A stretch of 64,000 nt of DNA from Eudorina sp. 2006-703-Eu-15. Lineage: Eukaryota > Chlorophyta > Chlorophyceae > Chlamydomonadales > Volvocaceae. The position numbers and the translations under genes are program-made. The stretch covers positions 140,091 through 204,090 of the forward strand of contig BDSI01000117.1 of the NCBI GenBank assembly GCA_003117195.1, in the 5' to 3' direction. Positions 25,371-38,200 of this stretch are shown piece after piece. Position 1 is the first letter of the stretch, and every line of letters starts with the position of its first letter. Under the pieces are notes generated by a model, which did not search any database, was not told the origin of the DNA, and was given only the letters and a program-made list of their open reading frames with translations.

Positions 25371-28300
25371 ATGGAGGGACCTGCCGCGGGAGTTTACAAT
25401 CGTGCGCTTCAGCGGGCATCGATGGCTTCAACAATTCTTTGGCTTAGCAGTCTTCCAATTAGCTTGCCGACATGGCTGCTGATTGCTGCGTGGCTGAGGG
25501 GCTGGCGCACTCTCCGTCGGTTCTTGACCTTGCGGCCGCCTACTCAGGCGATGGCTACTCAAACAGAGCTCGACATGCGAAAGCTTGACAACTTTATGAT
25601 CACCCTTGACATCAACGAGAAGTCAGCCTGCGGCGACAGAAAGGTTGCTAAGCTGCGGTTTCATTCAGATGTTCGACACGGTTTACTCTCCTAAGTGCGC
25701 GCTGGCTGAACCAATGGTGATTGGACCCTTTCTGAACGCTCTTCACCGCCAACACTGCAGCTGCTGGAGCGCGAACGGGACGAGAATCGGATGCTGCGAA
25801 CTGAGCTGGAGGGCATTGTCGAGCGCATGACCCTCGTCAGCCAACGTAGGTCGTGTTGATTGCACATAGTGGGTTGGAGGGTGTTTCCCACTGCACCGAG
25901 TTGTGCTTGAGGTTAGCGCTAGTGCGGAGACTGTTGTGCACAGACACCGCCGACACCGCCGTGCTGACCGATTGCTGCATTTTCGGTCGTGGCCTCTCAG
26001 ACAACGCGGACTTGGAGGCAGCCAACCAGCGCCTTCACAACACAATTCGTGACGTCGTTATCCCCGTTTTTGAGAACCTGACAAAAGTCACCGAGGTGAG
26101 AGGGCTCGGCGATGGTCGGCATGCGTGTGGATGCCATTTACCGGTCACAAGACTTTTGGTTATCACTTGCTCCCGGTCGATGGGTTGCGAATGGTGGCCA
26201 GCTGAACAGCCCTACTCATCCAACCTACAGGCCGACGACATGCCTGCAATCGTGGAGGACGTCCTGCACGCCTTGCACAGCACAAGACAGCTCCTTGCAG
26301 ACCCGGAGATGGCACACTGCTGCACTGCCGAGCCTAGCCCAGCGGAGAAGCCCACGGACGGCATCGTACTGCAGGGACGGCTCGGCGAGTCGCCTGCACG
26401 ACTGGCCCGCGTGCCGATGTTGCAGTTGTCCCAGCATCAGGGAGCTCAAGGCTCGGACGACGTCAACCCCCTCGGGTTCTTGAGCGCCAGGCAGGCTTCA
26501 ACAGGTCCCCAAGGCATTGCGAAGGTGAGGATCCCGCGTGTCCCGTACCGTGAGCATCCTCGGTAAGACGTTTTGGGATTGCACACGATCCGCACACGTC
26601 CGTAGACATGTGACAGGAAGCCGCGATTGCATGAATGCGCGGTGCATTCGTACATTTAATTGGTGCGTGCCTAGTTGCAGTACATTATTGATGTCTATTT
26701 GTACTGCGCACTGCCTGCCACGACCTGCCATTGCGTGGGACTGGCTTGTGGTAACGCAGCTTCAGGAAGGAAAGGGGAGGAAATGGGTTGGGCGCCGATG
26801 GGGCATGGGACAACGCGACCTGGCGTCGGGCAGGACCCGTTGAGGACGCACTCAAGCGACCACTTATGATCGCACTGTTCACCATGCAGGTGCTCGTGTT
26901 TGGATCTCCAGCACGGTCGGCCCGGTCGACGGCCGTCGTGCACATCATTGCACACGAGGTGTGAGCGCCCAGATTGGGTTACTTGACAAGCGCCGAAAGG
27001 ATAGACGTCAAGCGTACAGACCGCAGTGACCAGAGATGAAGATTTGACCACGTATGCACGTCGTTGTTTCGCTTCATCAAACGTATTAATAAGGGTGTTT
27101 CATCCAAGTCTGCCAAGAAGCCGTCCTGATGCTCGGATGCTGGTTCTACTCATGATGAGGTTGACATGCTTTGAGATAGGATGAGTTTGTATCCGGCAGG
27201 TCTTGCTTTACAGGTAGAGAGCATCCGCATTGCGCGAAATCTGCGGCCCGCCATTTTGCATAAGAGACATGACGTGATTTTGTCGATGTGTTTTGCGATT
27301 TCTACCTTGCGGAGAGTTGCAGCTTGTCGTGAGTCGGGACGTACGGTGGATCGCGACTTGGGCTCCATTTAGCGCGCTAGTCACTAAGGTTTGGCTTGGT
27401 AAGCTTTCCTTTCTGGTGCTATGCACATAGACAATAGTTGGCGAGTTAACTCTTGGGACAACGTCAACGGAATTGCAACACCCTCAAGATCGAGCTTTCG
27501 AAACACCAACCTTCAAAGGTCAGGACATCAGCCGTATACTTCGCCAGGCTAATACATTGATTGCTAAGGTCATCATACGCGAGGGCGCAGTGAGTGGTTG
27601 TTTGAAACTGCTGCATCGGTTGCGTTCCGGTAGCTCGCGGTCGGCCCGCACGAGGTTCAGGCCGGAGCCGTCAAAGGCATGGGAACTTCTTGTCGCAGAG
27701 AAGGTCATTGTGCAGCCGCGGAAGGCCATTTCGTAGATTGGTATCATCCCCCTAAATGAAATGCTTCGCCCCATCCCTTGTAAAACTGGACGGTGAATGC
27801 AGGCATTCGAAACGTTGGCATGGCTGAAGTGGACACGACCGACTACGACCTGCCGGGTAAAGATGCCGCGGCAAAGGTTGTCGACCATGTGGCCAAGGCC
27901 GTGTCCGAGAGTCCGCTTGTGGACGCCATTAAGCAGCAGGCCACGGAAATGAAGGTGTGTGAGCTTGGATTGCAACTGTGTTGAAAGGCGGTCTCGAGCG
28001 CGCGCAATCGCAGCAGCGGCTTTACTACAATCGGTTTACGCGAAGTCAATCATTATTGGACGTAAAAGCTGAAATCCTACCATGTTACTGCAGACGGCGT
28101 TTGGCTCTCCTCACCCAGACCCAGCGCCGGAGGTGCCGGAGCCACCTGCGGCCTCGCCTGACGTGAACCCTGCAAAGCAGGTCGTTGGTATGGTGATGGT
28201 CGGGCGCCATTTTTATAATCCGAATGCCTCATGCGGTGCTTGTATGAAGAGGGCATAAGCAGCATAGGGTACTAGGGTTGTTGACGTGACGTAACGCTGT

Positions 28301-30313
28301 TTTTGTTCGCAGTTGGACTTCAACGTGAACCCACCGACGCCAATCACGCCTGTGATGATGTCCACCTCGAGCAGCACTGATGAGGTAAGGGTTTAAGGGT
28401 TTGCCAATGTCAGTGCATCGCCGCTGAGCATTCTACGACAAGGGACGTGTGAATGTGGGGTTGGTGACCAAGTGTTACTGTCTACGTGCCGCAGGCTGAC
28501 TACACGGCCTTCATCACCGAGACATTTCTCTGGACCAATAAGGTAAAGCGCAAACCTGTACAAAATCCATCGTTTGCTTGGCAGACACATGTAGTGTCTG
28601 CCCCATATCATTGCTCCAGGTCCGCTCATCGTTCTACTTCGTCTCCGGCTTGCTGGCGTGGCTGGTCGTGCGGGCCATTTATTACAGCCCCATCACGCTC
28701 TTCACAGGTGTGTGCTCAATATGGCAACTCGGTCTGCGCGCTGGGTGTGTTTGAAAGCCGGATTCCCGTGGCATACCCGACACGAACCTGTGTTCGGTGC
28801 AGCGCGCAGGCTCTTATGGTAGGCATTGCATGTCGGTCAAAGACAAATCAAAAAAGAGCTACAAAGCAATATTTCTCTGACTGAGTAAGGGTCTTAGGGA
28901 ATGAGGTTATGGAAACCGGGTGACCGCATTAAGGCAAGCTGCGGCGCAAGCTGCGACGCGCTGCGTAGTTACTGCACTGTTCCACACGGGGCGAGGTTCC
29001 GGTGGGGCGCGCTGACCCGGGACTGTGCCGAACGTTTTCCCCAGGTGTGTGCTACACTCTGCTTTTCAGCCTGGCATTCAACTTCTTCCGCGGCGCGCTA
29101 GCACCACGGTACCAGGAGCGCTGCACCTGGGCCAACTCGGCCATCACCCAGCTGCTCAGTTCTGCATCCAGTGGCACCGTGCACGCCTTGGCGTCCCTGC
29201 ACGACCGGCATCTCAATGGCCTGGACCCGCTGCGCACCCTGGAGGTGAGAGTGGAGTTGGATGTACCCTCGATATCCACACGCCATTCAAGCGTGCAGGG
29301 ATTTGATCAGGGTGGGGTTGGTCGTGGTCCGAACTGCAGAATTGCCACGAGAGAAATTTCTCGTCAGAGTGGACGGGTGGGAACGGGCGGATTCGGAGTA
29401 ACCACAAATCTCGCCCACTAATGATTCGGGGGGAGACAGCACGGTGGTGTGGCGGTGGTTTGCCGCCGGCTGTGGCATCATTACAAGCGTCCGGAGACAT
29501 CGATAGTTTTGTCATGGACCGCACGTGTGTAAGAACGTTAGGACCAAACGCGGTGCTGGACTGGCTGCACAGACATAGCGGCCCCCGAACGCGAACATAA
29601 AACAACTTTTGTTGTTATTGCGCAGGTGGGCCTCGGTCTCTGGGTGCTGTCGATCTTGGGTCGCGCTCTGGACGCTGTCACGCTGCTGCTGCTTCTCCAC
29701 CTGGGCGCATTCACCGTACCGCTGGCGTACAAGGTGTACAAGAAGCGCATCGACTCCACTGCGGCCGATTTGTACGGCAAGTTCCACGTAAGTTCCGCTT
29801 GTTACCGAATGCGCCAACGAGGCCGGAGGCGGTGGCGAATCAAGTAGGCGTTAACAGCTGCGTGCAAGGGCTGCATCTCCTTGATGCCGGCAAACGGAAA
29901 ACCGAACTTCATCTGATGACTACAGGCTCAGTACGAGAAGTTTGACCGACGTCTCCGGGCGACCATCGTGCTGGCGCCCATGGGTCTGATCTTCTTCTTG
30001 CTACCGACTGTCGATCGCCTGGTGGCCGTCTTCATTTGCCTGGCGTACGGCCGAGTCCTGGCGAAGCCGGACGAGGTAAGCTGTGATCTGCGCATTTGTG
30101 GGTTGCTCTCGAAAGTCCTCGAAAGTCCTCGTGCTGACGATGATGCAATTTGCACGTTGATTGATTTTGCAGTATGCCAATTTCCAAAAGCGCATCGAGC
30201 CGGTCAGCAAGACTATCAAGAAGGCCGTTGTCACGCCCATGACCAGCGCCGCTGTCAACGCTGCGGTCAAATACGACCTTACCCCGACGCCTCGCAAGAA
30301 GAAGACCACATAA
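25371..30313 (+). CDS. Reticulon-family ER membrane protein
   Basis: Exons: 25371-25643, 25761-25845, 26001-26095, 26231-26524, possibly 26890-26958, then 27803-27954, 28094-28192, 28313-28384, 28495-28542, 28620-28707, 29045-29244, 29626-29787, 29926-30075, 30173-30313 (TAA). The C-terminal half is a reticulon-homology domain: hydrophobic hairpins (LLAWLVVRAIYYSPITLFTG; GVCYTLLFSLAFNFF), a loop, then LLHLGAFTVPLAYKVYKK typical of the second hairpin and tail. Reticulons bend and tubulate ER membrane. The N-terminal part has an early hydrophobic stretch (residues about 18-45) and a short coiled coil (LERERDENRMLRTELEGIVE). The exon at 27803 needs one carried-over base, so at least one exon between 26.5 and 27.8 kb is missing. 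The first four exons could belong to a separate gene, but spacing and strand favour one gene. Confidence 0.82.
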
Positions 30314-30881
30314 GCGGATACCCATACGAAGATGCCTCTTTTGAACGAAGCAGGCTTCTTTTCTGATTGTTGCAATGCTCGGCCGGTGCTTCCACTGAGG
30401 ACATGGCCGCTCTGGTCCATGGTCTGTCCGGCGCGTTGATAAAAGAGACATCATTAGTGTATATCCATCAGTTTCATTGGATCTTGCCCGCATGTGGGTT
30501 TTAAGGCAGGTGTCGAGCTGGTTCTTTGTACCAACTTGGTAGGATGGAAACGGGCAGGTTCTGCCTGGAAAGGAGCAGGTGAGGTGATGGAGCGTTTGGG
30601 ATGGCAACGCGAGTCGAAATCTCAGAGACTGATTTTTTTCTATCATTGCGAATTGCACGCTGCATCGCGGCGTACTTGGGTGCGGGCAGTACGACTGTGG
30701 GTTCGTCGCTGGTGAGCCTTTGCACGGATTGTGCGACGCAAACTGGTGCGGCGTCTCGCAGCCTGGCGTTGAGCTCTGGTGGCATATAGCGAACTAACCC
30801 ATAAGAGTGGTTATACAGTAATGACGCTGTGCCGTCGGCATTAAGCAGATTTGCCAATGCAGACAACTGGTGCGGCTTGCT

Positions 30882-30886
30882 TGTAA
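30882..30886 (+). terminator. Candidate TGTAA poly(A) signal, reticulon gene
   Basis: TGTAA about 570 bases past the reticulon stop. Confidence 0.5.
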
Positions 30887-30897
30887 ATAGTGGCCTC

Positions 30898-30929
30898 GAG
30901 TCTTACACTGTCGGAGTCTTACACTGTCG
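30898..30929 (-). terminator. Tandemly duplicated poly(A) motif, CCCH gene
   Basis: Two perfect 16-base copies of GAGTCTTACACTGTCG each carry TTACA (TGTAA on the minus strand, at 30903 and 30919). They lie about 1.3 kb past the CCCH stop and 12 bases from the opposing reticulon signal. Confidence 0.45.
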
Positions 30930-31581
30930 CCTCGATGTGCAAGGTCTATGGCGCAAATTTCGATACCACTGATAAAAGCCCTGCGTTTCCGGACCCTTCG
31001 GAGCCCCAGCCACTGAACAACCAACGAATAACACCTGGCTTGGATCACAAAATAGCGAGGCCACACAAGGCACTGGCGCTGCCTCGTCAAGCCATCCACA
31101 GCAAAGCAACAAGGCCACAGCCACCATTTACCCACACCCATTGCCCACCCCAAAACACAATTTCATCGGATTATGAAGACATACATCAGATACACATCTA
31201 TGTCCGCGCCCACACGGCGCATGTCACCCACACTGAGGTTCTTCCACTTCAGAAGTTACCCTGGTTGGCATCACGCATGCGCCCTTCAAGGCATATCCCT
31301 ACGCCCACGTGAGGACGCGACATCTCCTGCGCGCACGTCACACCTGCATCTCGCAAACATGCACGGAAGCGCACCAGTCGACATGTGTACCCCTCGTGCG
31401 TGCTGCAACACATGAAAACAAACCTCGCAGCTGTTCACTTGATAAAAGGCGATACAGCACAACCTCGTCGGTGTCTTAAGCTCTTGACCCAACCCCCAAA
31501 TGAACGCAATAGAGCACGCCATCGCCATTTCCATCCATGCCCGGTTGCAAGTCGTCGCCGCAGTTAACCGTTCGCCACAGC

Positions 31582-31658
31582 CCATTTTGGTGGTGCCCAT
31601 CCTCGAGACTTCACTCCGCCTAAAACCATTTTGGTACTGCCCCATCCTCGAGACTTCA
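31582..31658. repeat. Direct repeat, about 32 bases twice
   Basis: CCATTTTGGT, a short variable part and CCCATCCTCGAGACTTCA occur at about 31582 and again at about 31626. Confidence 0.85.
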
Positions 31659-32231
31659 TTCTCAGTACGGCCGCCTGCTCCCTCCTGCTCGTGACGGCAC
31701 AAGTCTCAAAGCCGCTCCTTGAGCCACACAATTCGCAAAATGCCGCCTCCACCAGCCTGAGGCACCCCATGCCAGCTTGCACTACCATGCACATTGGCAC
31801 AGCCACAATACCCAGGACTCGGCACGCGCGACACAGCTCTCCTTCACCAGCCCCCTCTGTGCACACTCATAAGGCCCCTCTGCGTAAGGGCCGTGGAGGC
31901 ACCGCCAGGCGCTGCCGTTGCCGATCGACCGGCAACGGGCCGCATCACCGACCCGGCGCCGGACCCAGCTGCGGTGGCGGACGCCCCTGCGGCAGTCACG
32001 TGATGAGCCGGGGCGCCTCCTCGATTGGCGTGCTCGGCCAGACACCGGTCCGCTGCGTTGGAGAGGGCGAGCAGGCAGGCCCGGCCGGGAGGAATGGGCA
32101 GGAAGTGCGGGCGGGTTACTTCGATCCAAAACACACGCGTCGTCGAAAAAACGACCTCGATGCTACCCTGTTACGCAGGTAAATACGGGAATGGCACGAG
32201 CTTGCGCACCACAGGCGGCCCTGAACTCTGC

Positions 32232-35200
32232 TCAAACCGCCGACAGCGGCCCCACAACCCCGGGTCGCGGTCGCGCACCTGCTGCCTGGCTCAGCTGCTG
32301 CGGCAGTGCCGCCAGCCGCGTCATGAGCCCCGTCCACAGCGTCGCCAGGTGCACCACCTCAAGCACCGCCAGCTGCCGCAGCTCGGACGCCAGCGGCCGC
32401 GCAGTCCACGCCCTGCGTGTGGCGCGTCCATCACATCGAGGATCGAGCACGGCGTGAGGGCGCGTAGACGGCCCGATGTCCCGGTCGGACACTCACAGTC
32501 TGCCTGCCCCCGCTGCCTGCGTGCCTGTCAACCCGTCCGGCTTTGGAAGGAGGTTTGAGCCCGGCGGTCGGCCCGCCGTGGCCGCGGCACAACTCGCCGG
32601 CGGGACGGGTCCAGGGATCCGCACCATGCAGAAGTGAACGCATCCTCGCACTATCGTGTGCGACCCAGCGACCGGACACCGGCATCATTCATTAGGCATT
32701 GTCCCGGGGTCGCCCGCGTGCGGTCTGGGGGCAATCCGTGCTCGTTCCCATACGCGCCCGACCGCACCCTAAACAAACATAGACGAGCGGGTTTTCGCGC
32801 TGTAACACACTAACACGGCGGGCTTTCCGTGACACAACCCGAGCAGTCATCCGGGCTGCCACACGCCCCCGTGCACTCCCGCACCCACGATGAGTGAGAC
32901 GGCGTCGCCGCCATCGCTGCCGCGCCCGCCGCTGTCATGACGCCGTGTTGCTGAAGCAGCGTCGACAGCGGCGGCACCACGCCCGACGCCGCCTCCGCAC
33001 TGGCCCCGCCCGCCGCCGCGCCCAGCACCGAGTGCGGCGCCCTGGCGATCAGCGAGTGCAGCACGCTGACGTCGTACAGCGGCGAGATGCGGGGCATGTA
33101 CGGCACCAGCTGCGGAGGGCATCGGCAGGGGGACAGCGTGTGAACGGGTTGTTCGGTTGGCTGTTTGGATGGTTGGCTGGGAGGGTGACGAGAGGGTCAA
33201 TCATCGATCAGCCGGGCCCCTCATCGCGCGTTCGAGAGGGATGCTGTACACGTCAGCACGTGACAGCCCATCATCCGTTGGCGATGGACACGCTGGAGAT
33301 TGGAGGTTGGAGGTTGGAGCTTCGAGATTAGAGGTCCAGGTCAGACCAAATCACATCGTTAATGAGCGGGCCCTGCGGGCTGCTCTGCGTTTCTGAGACG
33401 CCGGCACACCCGGAGGTCACCGGCCACCGTCCCTCAGGAACTCAGAACCTCAGCCCGGCACTGATTGCGTCAAACTAGACACCCCCATCAACCACACACA
33501 CACACACACACACACGCGCACACACACGCAGGTTAATATGGTATGTATATTGGAGGTTGGTTTGGGTCGGGCGGGTTGCTTTCCTAAACACACACGCACA
33601 CAGGCTCTTATCCATCCATGTTGCGCAGCCCAGCCCAGTTCGGCGCACCTCGCTGGAGCAGAAGATGACCTTGGGAACCGCCGGGTCCTGAGACGAACCG
33701 TCAGAGGGAGGGCAGGAGGGCGGAGGGCGGAGGGAGACAGGTGTGGGCAACGTGAGTGCCGTAGGAAGTTGGGGACGAACGAGCCAACGGCGCCGCACGA
33801 ACCAACAGCCGGGTCCAGCCGTGTGCGGTGCCCTCGCTCATCGGTACGTAGGGATGTACGCAGTTGGCAAAGGCGCAGCGCCGCCCCGCGCAGCGCAGCG
33901 CCGCAGCGCTCAGCGGGGGGTGGGCAGGTGGGCGGCGCACACAGGCGCAGCACAGCGCAGCGCGGCTCACCTCCAGCAAAGGGCTCAGGCTGGGCAGCAG
34001 CAGGCCGCCCTTGTCCTCCCCCGCCGCCGGGTCGATCAAGTACACCGTGGCCGGCCAGCGAGGCGCACCACCACCCGCACCCGAACCGCCACCGCCGCCG
34101 GCTGTGCCGCTCGCCCCGGCCGCGCCAGTCGAACCCGCCGTCCCGCCGCCCGCCGCCGCCGCCGCCGCTGTCGTCGTCGCGGGGCCGTTGCCCGCCACCG
34201 CGGGCGCGAACAGCTGCACGAGACAGACACCGGAGGGTTCATGGGGCGAGTGCTTGAGCTTGCAGGCGACCGCGACCTGCGGCGCCGCGTAGCAGTGCTG
34301 CAGCATGTCAATGTGGTCGGGGGTGCAGGCCGTCGTAACCGTCTTGACCTCCACTGCGACAGGCGACAGACGCAGCGCCGCCACCGCCGCCGTCGCCGCC
34401 GCGGCGGCGTCGCCTCCCGCCGGGGCTGCGGCGGCGGTTGCGTGCGCTGGCGGCGGCGGCGCAGCCGGCTGCTGACGGTACGACGCTGATGCCGGCTGTG
34501 CGGCCGCGGCGGCGGCGGCCGCCGACGCGGCCGCCGCCGTGGAAGACGTGGTCTCCGATTGACGGCCCTGCAACGGCGGGTGGTTGTACTTGCACGCCGC
34601 TCCGTAACCGCACGTGCCCGTCCTCATGTAGTAGGGGCAGTTCAATGCGTTGGGCCGACGGGGCAGGTCCGAGCCGCCGCCGCCGCCGCCGCCAGCGGCA
34701 GACGCTGAAGAGGAGGCAGCAGAGGCGGCCGACGGCGCATGGCTGCCATTGACGGCCGAGGGCATGCTTGAGGCCTGCGGATCGTGCCGTACAGGCCAAT
34801 ACGGAGGCAAGCAGGAGCAACGAGGGCCAACAGACGGGGGGGTCGTGCGTGTGCCATGAGCGAAGCAAGACGAACGGCGGTACGTGGCGGTACGACACCA
34901 GTACGGCCATATGTACCCGGCCGATAAGGCCCCCGAAGCAACCGCGGCCACATAGTGCCCTCGAAGAAGGCAAGCGGGGACAGGTGCGGCTCAGGGCGCT
35001 TGACTCCTAGAGGGCCCTATGTGGCCGCTCCAGCACCCCAAGGAGCCCAATGCGGCAAAACTACCCGTGGGACCGAAGGACCCCAGCAGTACGGCAGATC
35101 GCCCCAGGGTTGCGCAAAATCTTCCAGCGAGGGGCGGCACGGGACGGGGCGGGGAAAGAGCCTGCAGCGCAAACCCCTGAGCGCGTGTGTGTGTAGCAGA

Positions 35201-38200
35201 GAACCTGGCCGCGAGCCGTGAGCGTGTGTGTGTGTGTAGCAGAGAACTAAGCCGCGAGCCGCGAGCCGTGCGTGTGTCTGTGTCGCAGCGTGTGTTTGCG
35301 TGTGTTGGTGCGGCCCTTGCTTACCTTGGCGATGACGGAGGCGGCGCGCAGCCGCACACTGCGAGGGCCGCCGTACCAGGTCTCCTGGGGGTAGGAGCAG
35401 GGGTAGGGGTAAGGGTATTAGGCGGGGGTTAGACGTCAGCACGCCGCGGCAGCCCCGGTGACTAGTACGATAATAAGCCTTCCACAGGTCCTGGAACGCG
35501 CCTGTCGCGCCGCAGCCCTACAACGGCGTTGGGCCGGGGTGTCATGCAGCCTACGCCAAGGCGGGCGTCCGCCTTCCTTCCCTGAAAGGAATCCGCGAAG
35601 TTGGAGTTCTAGAGTGACCACATCGAAGCGGTCGCTTGGAGCTCCCGCTACTAAGCGGGGGCTTCGAAGTTCCCACCTAGCAGTGGACTTCCAAACTCCG
35701 TCCTTTGAAATTCCCACGCGCTCTCCTGTGCTGAGCAAGAACGGTAACCCGCCCGATCCGCCCGCGCCCTCGTGTGTTCGTAGGCAGGGCAAGAAAATGC
35801 AAGAAAACGCAAGGAAAGGTATGCGCACTCTCAGGGCAGAGCAGAGAGCACCGGGTGCCCCCCTTGCCGTGATCTGCCCTGACCCTGGCCTGGACCCAAA
35901 TCGGATGTCAGAAACGGCTCCTGCCGTCCTGCGACCTGGCTTGCCCGCATCGGACGTCGCACATGACATGACCCGAGCGGAAACGAGCACAACAGAAAGT
36001 CCGCTCGGGACCGTCATTCAGAGCCCTTTGGACGGCCGGTCGCACCCAAATCACCTGGATCTCAAACACGTCCGGCTCCGAAGCCAGCAGGGCCTCCACG
36101 TCCGACACGTGTACGATACTCAGTACGATGTCGCTGAGGCGGCTCAGCGGCAGGAAGCCACCCTGCTGCGTGTGGAGCGCCTTCACCAGGCTGCGAGCCG
36201 CCGTCCGCTTCGCCGCCGCCGCCGCCGCCCCTGTCTCGCCGTACTCCCGACCGCCCTCGGGGAAGAGCTTCTCCACCGCCTGGTGCAGAGCCGCGTCTGA
36301 CGGAGGCGGCGGCAGGCCGCTGCCGCTGCTGATCCCGCCCGTCGCCGGCGGCGGTGGTGGCGGCGGCGCCGCCGCCGCCGCCGGAGCCGGCGGGTCGCGG
36401 CCCGCGGACGACGTCCCAGCGGCCGCCCGCGACGCCGCCGCCATCGCCGGCCCGTCCCGCCCCACCCAGACCACGCCGCTGCCGCCTCCGCCTCCGCCGG
36501 CACCTTCCCAACGGCCCCGGTGCGACCCGCCCGTGCCGTCCACCTCCCGGATCCCCGCCGCCGCCAGCAACTTGCCCAGGTTCAGCGTCACGAAGGTGCC
36601 GAACTCGTCGGCGCGCCCCTGCGCGATGATCGAGAGGTTCAGGCCCTCCACGCCACCCGGCATGAGCTTTCGGAACACGTGCATGACGTTGTTGGAGCTC
36701 TCCGCGCCCACCATGCGCTCGAAGCCGCCCAGGCGGCTGGGGTCGAACACCTCGGGCGGCAGCTCCTCGCCCAGCTCCCGCGCCAGCGTGCTGAGCCGCA
36801 TGCAGTGCACCCGGCCCGCGAAGGAGCGCGTCCGGGAGGCGAGGTGTACGGCAGCTGCACGGCGGATGTCGTCCACGTGGCGGTTGCCCGTGAAGACGAC
36901 CCGGGCGGCCGCCTGCGGCGGGTGCGGTGTGGTGTGGGGTGGTGTGGGGTGGGGTGTAGGAAGTTGTTAGACATATGTGAGGTATGCTAAAAAGTGGGGT
37001 TTTTGAGGGGTTGTATAGGAAATGATAGCAGACTCTCTTTTGAAACTGCGCTGCTGACTGTGTGAGGGATAGTGGGCGCTGTGAGGGCGGATGTGCGAGG
37101 CCGGGTTGGGTGGCGCCGCGCAAGGCACCAGGGGGGTTAACGGAGGCCATGGCGGGAGGGAGGGTCCACCGGGGCCGGGGTGAGGGCTGGGTCGCTAGGG
37201 GCGGTAACCGGTGCGCCGGTGCCGACCCTCGCAATCCCCTCGTCCGGAGCTGTGGCATGCAGTGCTCAGTACTGGGTGGCATCGAACCTGCCGCACCGCG
37301 CACCCCCCGCCCACCTACCCCTTGGTCCTTCATCGTCGCCAACCTGGTCTCTGTTCCGTCCCCGGCCGCCGCGTCCCCGTCCCCTCCCCCCCCCCCAGAA
37401 CGTGACCCGTGGGTCACCCAGCGGCGACCCGCTCACCGCCAGCGCCTCCGCCACCCGGTCCCTCATGGCCTCCAAATCCAGCGCCACCACCGCCGCCGCC
37501 TCCTCGCCCTCCTCGCCCCAGCCGGCGCCGCCCTCGCTGCCCCAGCCGCCACCACCACCACCACCGCCAGCCCCGCCGCCCGCTCCCGACGCCAGCACTT
37601 TGAAGCACCCGCGGCTGTTCCGCTCCCGCAGCCGCTGCATCAGCGCTCCGCCCTGCCACCCGGACGACCCGTAATCCCCCGACATCGACGCCGGCGGCGC
37701 CGACGGCAGCAGGTGGGGCGCCACGTCCCTCAAATGCGTGACGAGCCGGGTGAGTGGCAGGCGGAAGCGGTGCGCGTCGGGTCCGGAGGCGCCGGGCGGC
37801 GGCGGCAGCCAGCCCCGGCCCCCTGGCCCACGGCCGGCGTCAACCAGCGCTAGCGCCACCACTGCCATCAGCTGGTCGGCTGCGGTGCCCGAAGCGCAAA
37901 ACACGGCCCGGATGTACTGCTGGAGTAGATCGGGCCGGAGGGGCAACAGCGGCCCGCGGGCGGGCGGTTCGCTGCCGCCCCCGCCGTTGACGCCGGCGCC
38001 GTGGCGGCCAGCGCCGGCGCCGGCGGAGCCGCCGCCGCCGCCGCCGCCGGAGGCGGCGGTGCCCGTGGCTGTGCTGCCGCCCGCCCGACCGGCGTCATCG
38101 GTGTACTCCTCCTCCCCGCCGTCGTCTTCTTCGTACTCGTCGCCCATGTCGTCAAACTCGTCCTCCGCGACGCGGCCGCTGCCGTACTGCTGCTGCCCGT

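Larger units (their letters stand above)
30314..32231. other. Convergent intergenic region
   Basis: About 1.9 kb between the reticulon and CCCH stops. No supported coding exon was found. It contains both 3' UTRs, a tandem poly(A) motif and a short direct repeat. Confidence 0.6.

Noticed and set aside
27473..27736. Plus-strand frame of 87 codons inside the reticulon locus
   Set aside because: No splice borders were found that join its neighbours in phase, although a missing exon must lie nearby.
33538..34489. Plus-strand Arg/Pro/Ala-rich frames opposite the CCCH exon
   Set aside because: Shadows of the GC-rich coding exon 33971-34774 on the minus strand, which has a zinc finger and phase-consistent splicing.
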